A stretch of 64,000 bases of DNA from Nipponacmea schrenckii (lineage: Eukaryota > Mollusca > Gastropoda > Lottiidae). Positions within the stretch are counted from its first letter, which is position 1. The number at the start of each line of letters is the position of its first letter. The position numbers were made by a program, and so were the translations under genes. The stretch covers positions 23,270,338 through 23,334,337 of the forward strand of contig CM060199.1 in NCBI GenBank assembly GCA_030562195.1, given 5' to 3'. This document shows, one piece after another, positions 53,388 to 64,000 of this stretch. A model generated the notes under the pieces. The model saw only the letters and a list, made by a program, of their open reading frames with translations, did not search any database and had not been told where the DNA came from.

Positions 53388-54690
53388 TTGCATCGCATCG
53401 CTCAGATGATCGCTTTAACTCATATGGACGCTAGGTGGTCGGAGAGCACCCGTATTTACACTAATGGTTCACATAACCCGGAAAATAGTACGACCGGGTT
53501 GGGGATTTATATCCCTTCGAGCAGTACAAGAATAATCAAGTGACAACCCAATAACTGTTCCGTGTATACCTCAGAGATGCTTGCAATCCTCTATGCGGTG
53601 CAATATTCCGCAGGCCACCAAAATCCGAATTATGTAGTATTAAGCGACTCGCTTAGCAGTCTGATGTCAATTGTCAACGACTCTTCGAGTTCCCAATCTG
53701 GGCTAGTGGATGAAATCAGGCAAGTGTGCTCATTAATGCATAGTCAAGGCAAATCAATCGAACTGGCATGGATCCCGTCTCATGTTGGCATACAAGGAAA
53801 TGAGATTGCAGATGAACTCGCAAAACAAGGACTAGATCTAACGGAAATTGAGCCGATAGACTACAGCTTATCAGAAGTCTGGAGCATGATCGAAAAAAGC
53901 ATCAAATCTTCATGGGAGGCAACTCTCGTGGATGCTGATACGTTTCGCTTCAGACTAAACGATAGCATTAGCAGAAAAGTAATTTTGCACCATCCTAATC
54001 GACAGATCTGTCGATCGGTCGCTCGTCTGAGAATGATGGGTGAGGTAAGAAATCACAAATACGAACTGAAGCTATGTCCCTGCGGTGAAGCTGGTACCGC
54101 AGAACATCTGTTAATCCATTGTGAGCAATTAAGGGAAGAGAGACAAACGCTGCTCTATTTATTGAATAAACGTAAGCTGGACTATAATCTGAAAAACATT
54201 CTGTCACATACGGGAGAGGGTATGTCGTCAATTTGTGAAGCAGTTTATTATTTCTTAAAAGAAATAGGAATGATCACCTAGGAAGCACATCAGAAGAGCA
54301 TCCTGCTCATCTGTAGGTATGACGTTGAACGTGGACTCAGTCTTCGGTAAAACGTCAAGAAGAACCACAGAAGAAGGACAAAAGAAGTTTAAAGAGCACA
54401 TCGCTCTTTACAGAAGGACAGATGAAGCCATAAGAGCACGCCGCTCTCTATAAGAAGAAAGAAGAAAGTTACAGAAGGAGAATGAAGAATCAAGATACAG
54501 AAGAAGAACGAAGAAGGAAGATACAGAAGAAGAACGATGAGTAAAGTTATAAAGGAAGCCATAGGAGCAGGTCGCTCCTTACTCAACGTCCGCGATATGG
54601 TTTTGATTACCGAAGCAGACACCATACTTACTAGTCAGTCAGTCAGAGTGAAAAGAAGAGAGAGATCAGCCCCTGATTCTTGTACAGTGT
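53388..54690 (+). mobile_element. I-group LINE, 3' fragment (right copy, inverted)
   Basis: Near-identical to the reverse of about 49640-50920. It starts inside the RNase H upstream region (ATGATCGCT...CTAGGTGG with a 15-bp insert) and ends GATTCTTGTACAGTGT. The 3' region carries AAGAAGAAC-rich text and only one GCACATCAGAAGAGC unit where the left copy has two. It is part of the inverted duplication. Confidence 0.9.
53562..54281 (+). CDS. LINE RNase H and zinc-knuckle end (right copy)
   Basis: 239 open codons: YTSEMLAILYAVQYSAGHQN, VVLSDSLSSL, WIPSHVGIQGNEIADELAKQ and CPCGEAGTAEHLLIHCEQL. It continues about 40 residues beyond the left copy's end (SSICEAVYYFLKEIGMIT), which shows the full natural C-terminus. 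Upstream the same reading carries an in-frame TGA at 53540, where the left copy has CGA, so the first Asp of RNase H lies behind a stop. A fragment, not a working gene. Confidence 0.88.
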   Translation: MYTSEMLAILYAVQYSAGHQNPNYVVLSDSLSSLMSIVNDSSSSQSGLVDEIRQVCSLMHSQGKSIELAWIPSHVGIQGNEIADELAKQGLDLTEIEPIDYSLSEVWSMIEKSIKSSWEATLVDADTFRFRLNDSISRKVILHHPNRQICRSVARLRMMGEVRNHKYELKLCPCGEAGTAEHLLIHCEQLREERQTLLYLLNKRKLDYNLKNILSHTGEGMSSICEAVYYFLKEIGMIT

Positions 54691-54709
54691 GAAGAATTGA
54701 TATATTATT

Positions 54710-55527
54710 ACGTATTTCGACTTTGGCAAAAACGTATTGTAATCGTTCGGATTATTTTTTTTTTTTTTTTTTTTTGTAATTCTCGGATGAGTTTGCAGAC
54801 AAACTGGTAAAAGGTACAAAAATTCTAAATCTACAGTTGATCTTAGAATAATTTCTATTATCAAATAAAATAAAATCGGAAGTCCTATCTCTGACCGGAA
54901 GTGAGATCCGGAAGTTGAGGTTTTTTTGCTTTAGCAAGTTTATTTTCAGTTCGATTTCGACCAAATTTTCAGATTTGAAAACTTCAATGTATTTGTCAAC
55001 TAACAATTATAGGTTTTATGCAATTCGGTTAAATCTTTTACCTACCATTAGCAATTCGAAATTCAAGGGTCATCAGCAAAAATTTCAGACCGTGATTTCT
55101 TGTGTAATATAAATTGTAAAATTTTGAAACTTTACCAGTTGATAGGCGATATGATTATAATTTTTTTTGAAAAATTTAAAAAAAAAAATCTGACTTCTGG
55201 TTTATATTTTTTCAAAATTAGGTCATTTTAACGGCTACGGAAGGTGTGACCCACTTAATCTATGACATTGAAAATTAAGTCAAATAATATTCAATATATT
55301 GTCTACGAATAGGTATATTTTTTAATTTGGCTTACTTAAAAAATTCATAGAGATAAGTGTACTTAAATACAGCAAAAATTGATAATTTTCATATTTTCGC
55401 CATTTTTAACAGTTACGGAAGGTGTGACCCAATTATTTTATGAGGTCAAATGATATTCAATATATTGTCTAGATATAGGTCATTGCAAATTTAGCCTACA
55501 TAATATTTTAAGGCTCTCGAAATACGT
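54710..55527. mobile_element. MITE, complete copy with 11-bp TIRs
   Basis: Starts ACGTATTTCGA (54710-54720) and ends TCGAAATACGT (55517-55527), a perfect 11-bp inverted pair; 818 bp. It is inserted in the right arm of the inverted duplication, since the flank AAGAATT-ATATTATT / AACTTCTTTACAATTATC is continuous in the left arm (49573-49610, reversed). A 21-base T run is at about 54755. Copies at 1-404 and 27135-27530. No ORF. Superfamily not assigned. Confidence 0.8.
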
Positions 55528-55549
55528 TCATAATTGTAAGCAATTCTAG

Positions 55550-55603
55550 TTAGAACTTCTTTACAATTATCTTAGACTTGTGTTTATTCAGATGAGGATT
55601 TCA
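55550..55603 (+). repeat. Inverted partial duplicate of the host exon boundary
   Basis: TGTGTTTATTCAGATGAGGA and TTTCATGTCA match the minus strand at 49520-49573 with a few mismatches, covering intron end, acceptor and the first ~17 exon bases. It then diverges (ATAATAAGAACTGG). Confidence 0.85.
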
Positions 55604-55774
55604 TGTCAATAATAAGAACTGGATAGAGTGTCACAATTGGTCTCGCTAAAGCTACACCCCCAGATCTTTATGAGAGACCGGTTGGTGATATTTTTTCTGG
55701 ATTGCAGGTTGCGGGAACTTGCATATCTTGAGATTTCTTTTCCTGTTCCTTTTAGTATACTTCTTTCATGTTGC
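55604..55774. other. No supported gene
   Basis: Short unassigned stretch between the inverted duplication and the Penelope fragment. Confidence 0.4.
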
Positions 55775-56330
55775 TGCTAACAGTGTTATGTTTGATGCGG
55801 ATGTGCTTGTACAAGTTGAATGGTTGAATGTAGCATCGTCCGCATTGGTGACATTCATGTAGGTGATCCATCTTCTTGTAGTGGCTTATGATTTAAGTTT
55901 GTTCGTTTAATACTCCCGGTGACATAGTTGCTAAGTATTTGATAAAACTTTCTTCGTGACGTAAATGTAAATTTAGCCGAGTGGCTAAAGATAGTGACGA
56001 CAGGTTTGTGCCCTGCTATTCTGAAGTGCAGACTCACAGGGGTATGCTTGTGATGTCTTATGTCACTCAGATGATTATGGAATCTTTTACGACAAGTGTC
56101 ACTGGTTTGGCCGATGTACTGTTTGCACATGCAGTGCACTTGATGCAGTATAAAACGAAAGGAGTAAGGCAGTTCAGATGTTCCCAGATTTTGTAGTTGT
56201 GGTTATTGGTTGTTGAAAAATTGTATCGCATTCCGTAAGATATCGGCAAAGGGTGCAGTTGTTAGTGCATTTGAAACATCCTTTGTCTTGAGGTGGAGTT
56301 ATTCTGATATATAAATTCTGTCTATAAATA
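55775..56330 (-). pseudogene. Penelope-like element: linker, GIY-YIG and following zinc finger
   Basis: Minus-strand order: GCFKCTNNCTLCRYL near 56250 (Cys-rich linker), then after a frameshift QYIGQTSDTCRKRFHNHL with HKHTPVSLHFRIAGHKP (56139-55950), the GIY-YIG nuclease with Tyr, Gly and Arg retained. Right after its stop, in another frame (55866-55775), is HECHQCGRCYIQPFNLYKHI then RIKH, a C2H2 finger with C-x2-C-x12-H-x4-H spacing. The same order occurs at 34000-34850. The reverse transcriptase is missing, and the 5' end is truncated near 56330. Confidence 0.82.
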
Positions 56331-56858
56331 ATGAAACGTAATAATATGGAAATATTTTGTTGATAGTCCTTTATTGTCGGGTTTTACAGCACGGCAGTTG
56401 GAGTTACAAGTTTCATTAAAATTCATTGGAAATTGTATCTGAGCCAAAATATGCTAAAGGAGAGTATAGTGTATGTCTAAGTAATTCCATTTAATTTCCT
56501 TCTTGAAAATTTAATATGACTGATTTTAACTTCCATGTATTGTTCTGTGGTTAAATATATATTGAAAATAGTTTCTCATGATTCTGTCCATATTAAATAT
56601 ACTTTTTTGAAAAATATTCCAAGAATATTGATAAAAAATTGATAAATTTTGTAACATGACTCAACAACATAACAATATAACAACACAACGGCTGAAAACA
56701 TTTTTTACTGTCAATATTTTTATGTTGGTATATCAAACTATAATGCTATGTCCATGTAATACATAAAAAATCATTTTAAAACCTTTTAAATATTTGATTA
56801 AAATTTCCACTTGCGTACGTTAGGCCGTCAGACCCATATTCCGAAATTGATCCGTAAA
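56331..56858. other. No supported gene
   Basis: AT-rich; nothing recognised. Confidence 0.5.
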
Positions 56859-59487
56859 GATAGCTTGCCAGGCAAGGTAATATACGCCCACTGGCAGTAT
56901 TTAATTCAAATAAAAACTTTTCCACATTAAGTGGAATTAATATTGAAGTTAAGGGCAAAAACTCAAAAACTGTTCATGGAAAATTGTCAAATTAGAACTT
57001 GACCACCATCTTATCTATTTCAATACTCATACCAAGTTTCATCAAATCTATTAAAAAATTGTACCTTATTTTGCACCCACAAATATTTTTGACGCAATTT
57101 TACTAAGTCAAGGGCAATAACCCAAAAACCATTTGTTAAAAAAAGTCAGAAATTCAAACTTGACTAATGTCTTATCAATTCTGATTCTTACACCAAGTTC
57201 CATCAAAATCCTTTGAAAATAAAAGCTTCTTATTGCAACCACAATAGAATTTTGACGCAATTTTACTAAGTCAAGGGCAATAACGTAAAACAATTCATTG
57301 AAAAACTGTCAAATTCAAACGTGACTGAGGACTAATCAATTCCAATGCTCACAACCAAGTTTCATCAACATCCTCTGAAAATTGGAGGATTTATTGCATC
57401 AAAACTAAAATTTTGACAAGATTTTTCTAAGTCAAGGGCAATAACTCAAAAACCGTTCATGCGATAATTTCCATTTTCGAACTTGACCAAGATATCATCA
57501 ATATATACATGTATACCAAGTTTCATTAAGATCGGATAAAAACTGTAGCCTCTATTGTGGATACAACCCGAATTTGACGAGTTTTTACTAAGTCAAGGGC
57601 AATAACTCATAAACCGTTCATGCGATAATTTCCATTTTCGAACTTGACAGAGATATCCTTAATATATACATGTATACCAAGTTTCATTAAGTTCAGATAA
57701 AAACTGTAGCCTCTATCGTGGATACAACAAATGTGGACGGACGGGACGGACGGACAGGGGCGACGGCAATATACGTCCACATTTCCATGTGGGCGTATAA
57801 GACGTGCATGCAATAATTTCCATTTTCGAACTAGACTGAGATATCATCAATATATACATGTATACCAAGTTTCATTAAGATCGGATAAAAACTGTAGCCT
57901 CTATTGTGGATACAACCCAAATTTGACGCGTTTTTACTAAGTCAAGTGCAATAACTCAAAAACCGTTCATGCGATAATTTCCATTTTCGAACTTGACCGA
58001 GATATCATCAATATATACCTGTATACCAAGTTTCATTAAGATCGGATAAAAACTGTAGCTTCTATCGTGAATACAACCCAAATTTGACACGTTTTTACTA
58101 AGTCAAGGGCAATAACTCAAAATCCGTTCATTCGATAATTTCAATTTTCGAACTTGACCGAGATATCATCAATATATACATGTATACCAAGTTTCATTAA
58201 GATCGGATAAAAACTATAGCCTCTATTGTGGATACAACCCAAATTTGATGCGTTTTTACTAAGTCAAGGGCAATAACTCAAAAACCTTTCATGCGAAAAT
58301 TTCCATTTTCGAACTTGACCGAGATATCATCAATATATACATGTATACCAAGTTTCATTAAGATCGGATAAAAACTGTAGCCTCTATTGTGGATACAACC
58401 CAAATTTGACGTGTTTTTACTAAGTCCAGGGCAATAACTCAAAATCCATTCTTTCGATAATTTCAATTTTCAAACTTGACCGAGATATCATCAATATATA
58501 CATGTATACCAAGTTTCATTAAGATCGGATAAAAACTGTAGCCTCTATTGTGGATACAACCCAAATTTGACGCGTTTTTACTAAGTCAAGGGCAATAACT
58601 CAAAAACCTTTCATGCGAAAATTTCCATTTTCGAACTTGACCGAGATATCATCAATATATACATGTATACCAAGTTTCATTAAGATTGGATAAAAACTGT
58701 AGCCTCTATTGTGGATACAACCCAAATTTGAAGCGTTTTTACTAAGTCAAGTGCAATAACTCAAAAACCGTTCATGCGATAATTTCCATTTTCGAACTTG
58801 ACCGAGATATCATCAATATATACATGTATACCAAGTTTCATTAAGATCGGATAAATACTGTAGCCTCTATCGTGGATACAACAAATGTCGACGGACCGAT
58901 GGACCGACGGACAGGGGCGACGGCAATATACGTCCACATTTCCATGTGGGCGTATAAAAACCGTTCGTGCGATAATTTCCATTTTTGAACTTGACCGAGA
59001 TATCATCAATATATACATGTATACCAAGTTTCTTTAGGATCGGATACAAACTGTAGCCTCTATCATGGATACAACAAATGTGGAATGGACGGACGGACGG
59101 ACAGGGGCGATGGCAATATACGTCCACATTTCCATGTGGGCGTATAATAACTCATAATAAATGTTTTTTGATTTCGCTGATTTTCAATAGGGTTTATCCT
59201 GTAGTTATAACATACTCTCACACCAAGTTTCATCAAAATCAGGCAAGAATTGCACATTGTAGAGTGTTTACGAGCCATTCAAGAAAAAGGGCAAAAACTC
59301 ATACTAAATTTTTTCCGATTTCACTGATTTTAAATAGGGTTCATCCTTGAGTGATCATAAACACTCATATAAAGTTTCAATTAAATCCGTCAAAAATTGC
59401 ACCTTGTAGAGTGTTTACGAGCAATTGTGGACGGACGGATGTGGGTGACGACAATATACGCCCCCCATTTCATGTGGGCGTATAAAA
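56859..59487 (-). mobile_element. HINE copy with several stacked 5' termini
   Basis: One hairpin end (GATAGCTTGCCAGGCAAGG at 56859) but four copies of the opposite terminus, GTGGGCGTATAA, ending at about 57800, 58957, 59147 and 59487. Between 57430 and 58860 monomers repeat at exactly 161 bp (GTCAAGG at 57431, 57592, 57941, 58102, 58263, 58424, 58585, 58746). The last part (59150-59487) holds a different unit with TTGTAGAGTGTTTACGAGC. It therefore looks like end-to-end or nested insertions, or repeated end use. Confidence 0.85.
57430..58910 (-). repeat. 161-bp satellite array
   Basis: Six consecutive intervals from 57941 to 58746 are 161 bp each. A monomer contains CAATAACTCAAAAACCGTTC, TTCGAACTTGACCGAGATAT, ATATACATGTATACCAAGTT and GATCGGATAAAAACTGTAGC. 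Since 161 is not a multiple of three, repeated short frames (IHVYIDDISVKFENGN and similar on the minus strand) arise in each monomer and are not genes. Confidence 0.95.
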
Positions 59488-59499
59488 ATATAGTAAAAG

Positions 59500-59805
59500 T
59501 TAAGTGCATGAGATTTGTAATTTATCAGTTATTACATGACAGTTATTTTGTTCACAATATAATTCAATGCTAATGAATTTAAAGATGAATCTCTATGGGG
59601 TTGGTGTCAGTCAAGAACCTAACATACGAAAATTTTTGATTTTTTCTGAACCCTCGAAATATTTTCGTGTGTATTATGTGATCCACATAAAATAGAACAC
59701 AGAGAACACTGACGTGGTAAAATTTGGTAGCAGACAGCAACAATGTTATGAAAATATAGTTGTCAGTCAGAAATCCTAACGTACGCATATACTAACGTAC
59801 GAATA
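59500..59805. repeat. Short direct repeats (GTCAGTCA...CTAACGTACG)
   Basis: Copies at 59606-59628 and 59762-59787, with a partial ACTAACGTACG at 59791. Two further copies lie at 62543-62565 and 62900-62922. All are in the same orientation. Confidence 0.7.
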
Positions 59806-59807
59806 AC

Positions 59808-60613
59808 GAGCGGAAGCCCGAAAGGCTATACGCCCACCAGCAGCAAATTTTTATTGGTGCGCAAAAAAGTCAGAAAGCCAGGAACCAATGATCGAAATTT
59901 CATGAAATTCGAATCCATCCAAGATCTCATCAATATGAACAAGCATACCAAGTTTCATTGAAATCCGATGAAAACTGTGGTCTCTATTGTGGCCACAAGC
60001 AATTGTGGACGGACGGACGGACAGACAGGGTCAACCGCAATATATGTCCACATTATATGTGAGCATATAAACATTGTAGCCTGTATCACACCCACAAGCT
60101 GAATTTGACGAATTCTCACTAAGAAAAGGGGCATAACTCACCAACCGTAAAAGTCAGAAAGCTGATTTTCGAAAGGAACCAAGATTTTATGATGACAAAG
60201 ATACCTACCAAGTTTCGTAAAGATCAGAAAAAAATTGTGGCCTGTATCGCACCCACAAGCTGAATTTGACGAAGTTTCGCTAAAAAGAGGGCATAACTCA
60301 CCAACCGTAAAAGTCAGAAAGTTGGTTTTCGACAGGAACTGAGATTATATGATGATAGAGACACATACCAAGTTTCGAAAAGATTGGACAAAAATTGTGG
60401 CCTGTATCGCGCCCACAAGCTGAATTTGACGAATTTTCGCTAAAAAAAGAGGGCATAACTCACCAACCGTAGAAGTCAGAAAGCTGGTTTTCGAAAGGAA
60501 CAAAGATTTTATGATGACAGAGACACATACCAAGTTTCATTGTAATCCGATGAAAACTGTGGTCTCTATTGTGGCCACAAGCAATTATATATACATTATA
60601 TGTGGCCGTATAA
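59808..60613 (-). mobile_element. Divergent HINE subfamily
   Basis: Begins GAAGCCCGAAAGGCTATACG with CCCACC: a hairpin AGCC/GGCT in the place of CTTGCC/GGCAAG, followed by the same TACGCCCAC. A 5'-like end ATATGTGAGCATATAAAC is near 60070 and another, TATATGTGGCCGTATAAC, near 60613. Between them the unit GCCTGTATCGCACCCACAAG starts at 60080, 60241 and 60401 (161 and 160 bp). Sequence differs widely from the other satellite but keeps a CCAAGTTTC block and the period. Confidence 0.75.
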
Positions 60614-60739
60614 CAAAATGAAGCTATTTTGATAGAAATAATAGGATAAATGAATAAAGATCAAATGGGTATAGTCGAAATGGAACGTTTAATTGATAAA
60701 ACCCAAATTTTGGTTTAATACTACTGAAGCACCCGAAGG

Positions 60740-61800
60740 TCAAGGCTTTTATTTTTGGTGTCAAAATTTTTGACAGACGACAGAAATATGTGTACAGTTT
60801 ATGGAAACAAGACAACAGTTATCTGGTAGATGTGGTATCATTTTCCGTATTTCAAAAACTGCGCCCAGACTTTTTGCTCTTACAGAGTACAACCAAACTA
60901 AACCAATGCCTTTGTGAAATTTGCACGGATATTCTGCTAAAACTTCAGTCCCTCCACCAAGTCCTGATCAGTGTCAAGAAATCTGATTTGAAAATCAAGG
61001 ATAAATATGAGCTCACAGAGCTCACAATGTGTCCTAAAGCTACATCATCAAAGTATTGTTATCCCAAATGCATCAATCGTTTGTGTGGGACATGCGGAGT
61101 TCATCTTTTAAAAGCAAAGTTCGAGGCAATTACTGCAGAACATGGGGAATTGACAGTAAGATGGGTGAAATATGAGACCAGAAAATATGAACATACTGGG
61201 CAAACAAGGTCAAAGAAAGTTCAGTTGAACAAAAGTGGCTCTCTTTCTGATATGTTACACGAACTGTACAATTCTGTTGAAAGCCTCACAAAACATATTT
61301 TCACTGCAATGTGGCAACAAGAGATGTTCAGTTCGATACGATCCAAACTTCCACCAAACTGGACTGTATTTGTTTCAGACTTTGCTGAAAACTATGCCTG
61401 TCTTGCACAAAATGAAATTCAAAGTGCCCATTGGGCGATCAATCAAGTCACCATTCATCCCATTGTAGCCTACTACCTACTGATGCTACGTCACACATCA
61501 CTCAAGAATCTATGGTATTTATTTCTGAAGATTTGACACATGATTGGCATGCAGTCCATCATTTTAAGGGATTAGCACTGAAACATTTAAGGGACACACA
61601 TAAACACAATCTATATACTATAATCTATATTGTGGAATATACGGATGGCTGCAGTGGCCAATATAAATCTAAAGGCCCATTTTCAGATATAAGCTTTTCG
61701 AATCAGGACTTTGAATTGAATTATGAGCGCCACTTTTTTGGCTCTCGACATGGTAAACGGCCAAGTGTATCTGGTGTTGACCAGTTTTAAGCTTCTGGGA
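60740..61800 (+). pseudogene. DDE-type transposase relic (TDGCSGQYKSK family)
   Basis: A frame from 60790 carries a Cys-rich block (CLCEICTDILLKL near residue 41; CPKATSSKYCYPKCINRLCG near 82), then VFVSDFAENYACLAQNEIQS (first Asp) and AHWAINQVTIHPIVAYYLL. A shift near 61490 leads to FISEDLTHDWHAVHHFKGLA, IVEYTDGCSGQYKSKGPFSD (second Asp) and HFFGSRHGKRPSVSG. Relatives normally have an HGKGP.DG.GG box here; this copy has lost it and stops at 61790. It resembles the transposase at 36643-38850 in layout but is a different family. Superfamily not assigned. Confidence 0.75.
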
Positions 61801-61996
61801 CCACGTCTTTACAAGGCAGGAGATGCACATCCCTCCATTACACAAAATCTCAGACACTGCTTTTAGTTTTGTCTATTGTGCCCTTTGGTATTCTTATGGT
61901 TCTTTCAAATGTTACATGAAATAAAAGACTCATGGCATGCTTCCTTAGTTCCTATCAAATAGAATATAAAATCAACCTTATTCTTTTATTTTTTAG
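61801..61996. other. Intron or 3' flank
   Basis: Ends in the polypyrimidine-rich acceptor TTCTTTTATTTTTTAG at 61996. Confidence 0.4.
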
Positions 61997-62101
61997 GTGG
62001 TAATAATTCTTGTCAAGTTGATAAAGAAGAACCAGTGTTAGATATTGAAGATCATTTAATTCAAGCAATTTTAACTTCTGATACATCAGCAATTGGGAAA
62101 G
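61997..62101 (+). CDS. Host exon, unidentified gene
   Basis: 105 bp between TTTTATTTTTTAG and GTGAGG (donor at 62102). Only one frame is open: two bases, then GGNNSCQVDKEEPVLDIEDH and LIQAILTSDTSAIGK, leaving one base for the next codon. The acidic and helical pattern looks like real protein. Neighbouring exons were not recognised. The transposase relic upstream would lie in its intron. Confidence 0.6.
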
Positions 62102-64000
62102 GTGAGGTTTCTTTTTTGATTGGAGATAAATCAATCAAAACCAGAAAAACTTGATTCTGGAATAATTGAACTTTCTTTGTCATAATTGTCTTTTACTTAT
62201 CTCTTGTGTCTGTTCATATATATGCCTTGTCAAGACAAAAGATATTTCTGCAATACTAATTCAGTATTCAATATCTTGTTTTATTACACGTCATTTGACT
62301 TATTACAATAGAATAAGACACATCTTCATTGCATCTAATATTGGCAGCTATTCCTTTCCATAGATGAAGGGCTTTCTTCACAGATACAAAAAGAACTTAC
62401 AACACATTTTATTGCTCTCTTGCTCAGATATCTTCTGAGAATTCTTAGAAAATTTTTATATTATCAATATTTTTAAATGAGTTTCATTTTTTTTATCAAA
62501 ACTGTTATGGAGTTAAACCAGCCAAAAATATCTTATAGATTTGTCAGTCAAACCTAACATACGCAATTCTTATTCAAATGACACTATAAGGAGTGTCTGA
62601 ATGAAAATTTCCAATTTTAACTTACCAGTATATAAAATCTGCCTTTTTCCTGACCCTCTTGTAAGAATAGGCATAATCAGCTAATAATCAAAGGTATTAT
62701 AAAATAAATAAGAACACTCTCAGTTAATAAATCAAAATTTGCCTTGGAAAAAAAATGAACTTTATGTCATTCTAGATTTTATATTCAATATTTTTTGACT
62801 TTTAGTGCAAGTAAACTCTTTTCTGTGATCAGAAAAAAAGAAAATTTTGCAAAATTAGTAATATTTGAGGTTTTAATCATCAAAATAATGTGAAATATTG
62901 TCAGTCAATTCTAACGTACGCAAGTATTAATTTTTGAAACATTAAGCCTGATAAAAAAAATATGGATAAGAAAATTATATTGGTAATGTTATAAAATGAA
63001 AATTGAAGGGTTGTGTTGTGCATTTATGTCCAATTCAATCCAATTCAAGTTATTAAAAATATGAAGACGTCTGTTATGACCATTTAGCATATTTTGGCTC
63101 ATCTTCTATTCTTTCTACAACAAATATTGAGGCAGGGGCAAAAACTAACAAACCGTTCATCAAAATTTCTGTTTTATCAATTCTAATGCCCATACAGAGT
63201 TTTATTCAAATCAATATAAAATTGTAGCTTCTATTGTGGTTTGAATAGTTTAAATACATTGCTATTTAGATTAGGGTAGATTTGATACAATAAGCCCCTC
63301 CCTTAATGCATGTACTTAAGCTTAATGACTGCTCCAGAGGAATTTTTTCTCGCCGCCATTGTTCTTGTTAGCCCCATTTGCAGAAACCAAGATATATTCA
63401 TGTTCAGAAGCTTTAATATTGTTATTTTATATGAATGCTAAGGAGATACACTCTTCAGGTATATTATTAACTTTTCTGATAATAATTGAACTGTGACAAT
63501 GTATTCTTAGCGTAATATTGAAATATAATCTGGTGTCATCGGATTGTGTATTTTTAACCGATATAATAAATATATCTACTATGTCCATTGATTTGTCTGA
63601 ATTTCTCTGTTTAGTTTGTTGTCAATAAGCAGACAGTAATTATTGATTGATGATAATTGATAATATATTCAGTAAAATCTCCAAGAGCTTTCCATTCTTC
63701 AACTCTGGGTCACTCCATATAGTTTCTACAAGGAATGTTGACGGACCAACAAACCAAAGGACAGGGGTGATGATAATTAGCTAATCATTTACTTATGGAC
63801 TGTGTATTATATACATTTCAGGTATCAGTCATCCTTATAATAAAGATATTAAACTAGGAAGATGTTGACTCTCATTTATGACTGATACTCAACTTACAGA
63901 CAATTGAATTTCATCATACCTTTAGCCTATTTTACAACTTTTGTTTTTCATCAATATTATGCCAGTTCTAGAGTGCCCTATAGCTGGTTGTGATTGGAAA
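62102..64000. other. Intronic or intergenic DNA with HINE scraps
   Basis: No supported gene. 63125-63245 resembles a degraded HINE monomer (GGCAGGGGCAAAAACTAAC, AACCGTTCAT, GTAGCTTCTATTGTGG) and 63735-63780 a degraded terminus (GACGGACCAACAAACCAAAG, GACAGGGGTGATGATAA). Two copies of the GTCAGTCA...CTAACGTACG motif lie at 62543 and 62900. Confidence 0.5.

Noticed and set aside
53388..54690. Second independent LINE insertion
   Set aside because: Shared non-LINE flank and exon boundary beyond the LINE end fit a segmental inverted duplication better.
57430..58910. Regular repeats that could suggest a CRISPR array
   Set aside because: Monomers are contiguous 161-bp satellite units without unique spacers, in a eukaryotic transposon context.
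58278..59127. Repeated short minus-strand ORFs (FYPILMKLGIHVYIDDISV type)
   Set aside because: They recur once per 161-bp monomer; the period is not a multiple of three, so frames shift each time. No start or codon signal supports them.

Overview
The window is AT-rich eukaryotic DNA with no operons, no rRNA or tRNA that I can recognise, and almost no intact genes. It is a dense graveyard of nested transposable elements with a few isolated spliced host exons. The repeats (161-bp arrays ending in GTGGGCGTATAAA, CR1-like, I-like, Penelope-like, copia, piggyBac and Helentron elements) suggest an aquatic invertebrate, most likely a bivalve or other mollusc. That assignment is inference.

Layout. 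0-4 kb: an edge-truncated MITE, then a foldback element with a degenerate ~180-bp tandem core. 4.9-6 kb: decayed coding DNA on the minus strand. 6.6-8.6 kb: an element with 13-bp terminal inverted repeats and an internal duplication. 9-11.6 kb: relics and possible minus-strand exons. 12.7-24.5 kb: a non-autonomous Helentron-type element (HINE) containing a Penelope fragment and a copia retrotransposon (target duplication TATAC), which itself contains a CR1-like LINE (target duplication GCAGAT). 25.5-26.8 kb: a second HINE with a LINE tail inside it. 27.7-28.8 kb: a piggyBac pseudogene. 29.8-30.3 kb: two clean minus-strand exons resembling a BART-domain gene. 31.9-32.5 kb: a piggyBac-type MITE. 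34-36.1 kb: a Penelope-like element with a hammerhead core and a zinc-finger ORF. 36.6-38.85 kb: a broken DDE transposase gene, interrupted by a 9.66-kb Helentron (38,851-48,506) and resuming at 48,507. 49.4-55.6 kb: an inverted duplication containing I-type LINE copies and a host exon. 55.8-56.3 kb: a Penelope fragment. 56.9-60.6 kb: HINE arrays of two or three subfamilies. 60.8-61.8 kb: a second DDE transposase relic. 62.0-62.1 kb: a host exon.

How the parts work together. The key relation is between the Helentron at 38.85-48.5 kb and the HINE arrays at 12.7-24.5, 25.5-26.8 and 56.9-59.5 kb. They share both termini (hairpin end GATAGCTTGCCAGGCAAGG; other end GTGGGCGTATAAA) and the 161-bp satellite. 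The Helentron therefore looks like the autonomous source of the family. On the minus strand it encodes a Rep (HUH) / PIF1-type helicase, then an AP-like endonuclease, then a Ulp1-type (C48) cysteine protease. All coding elements seen carry frameshifts, stops or deletions, so no copy in this window looks fully competent.
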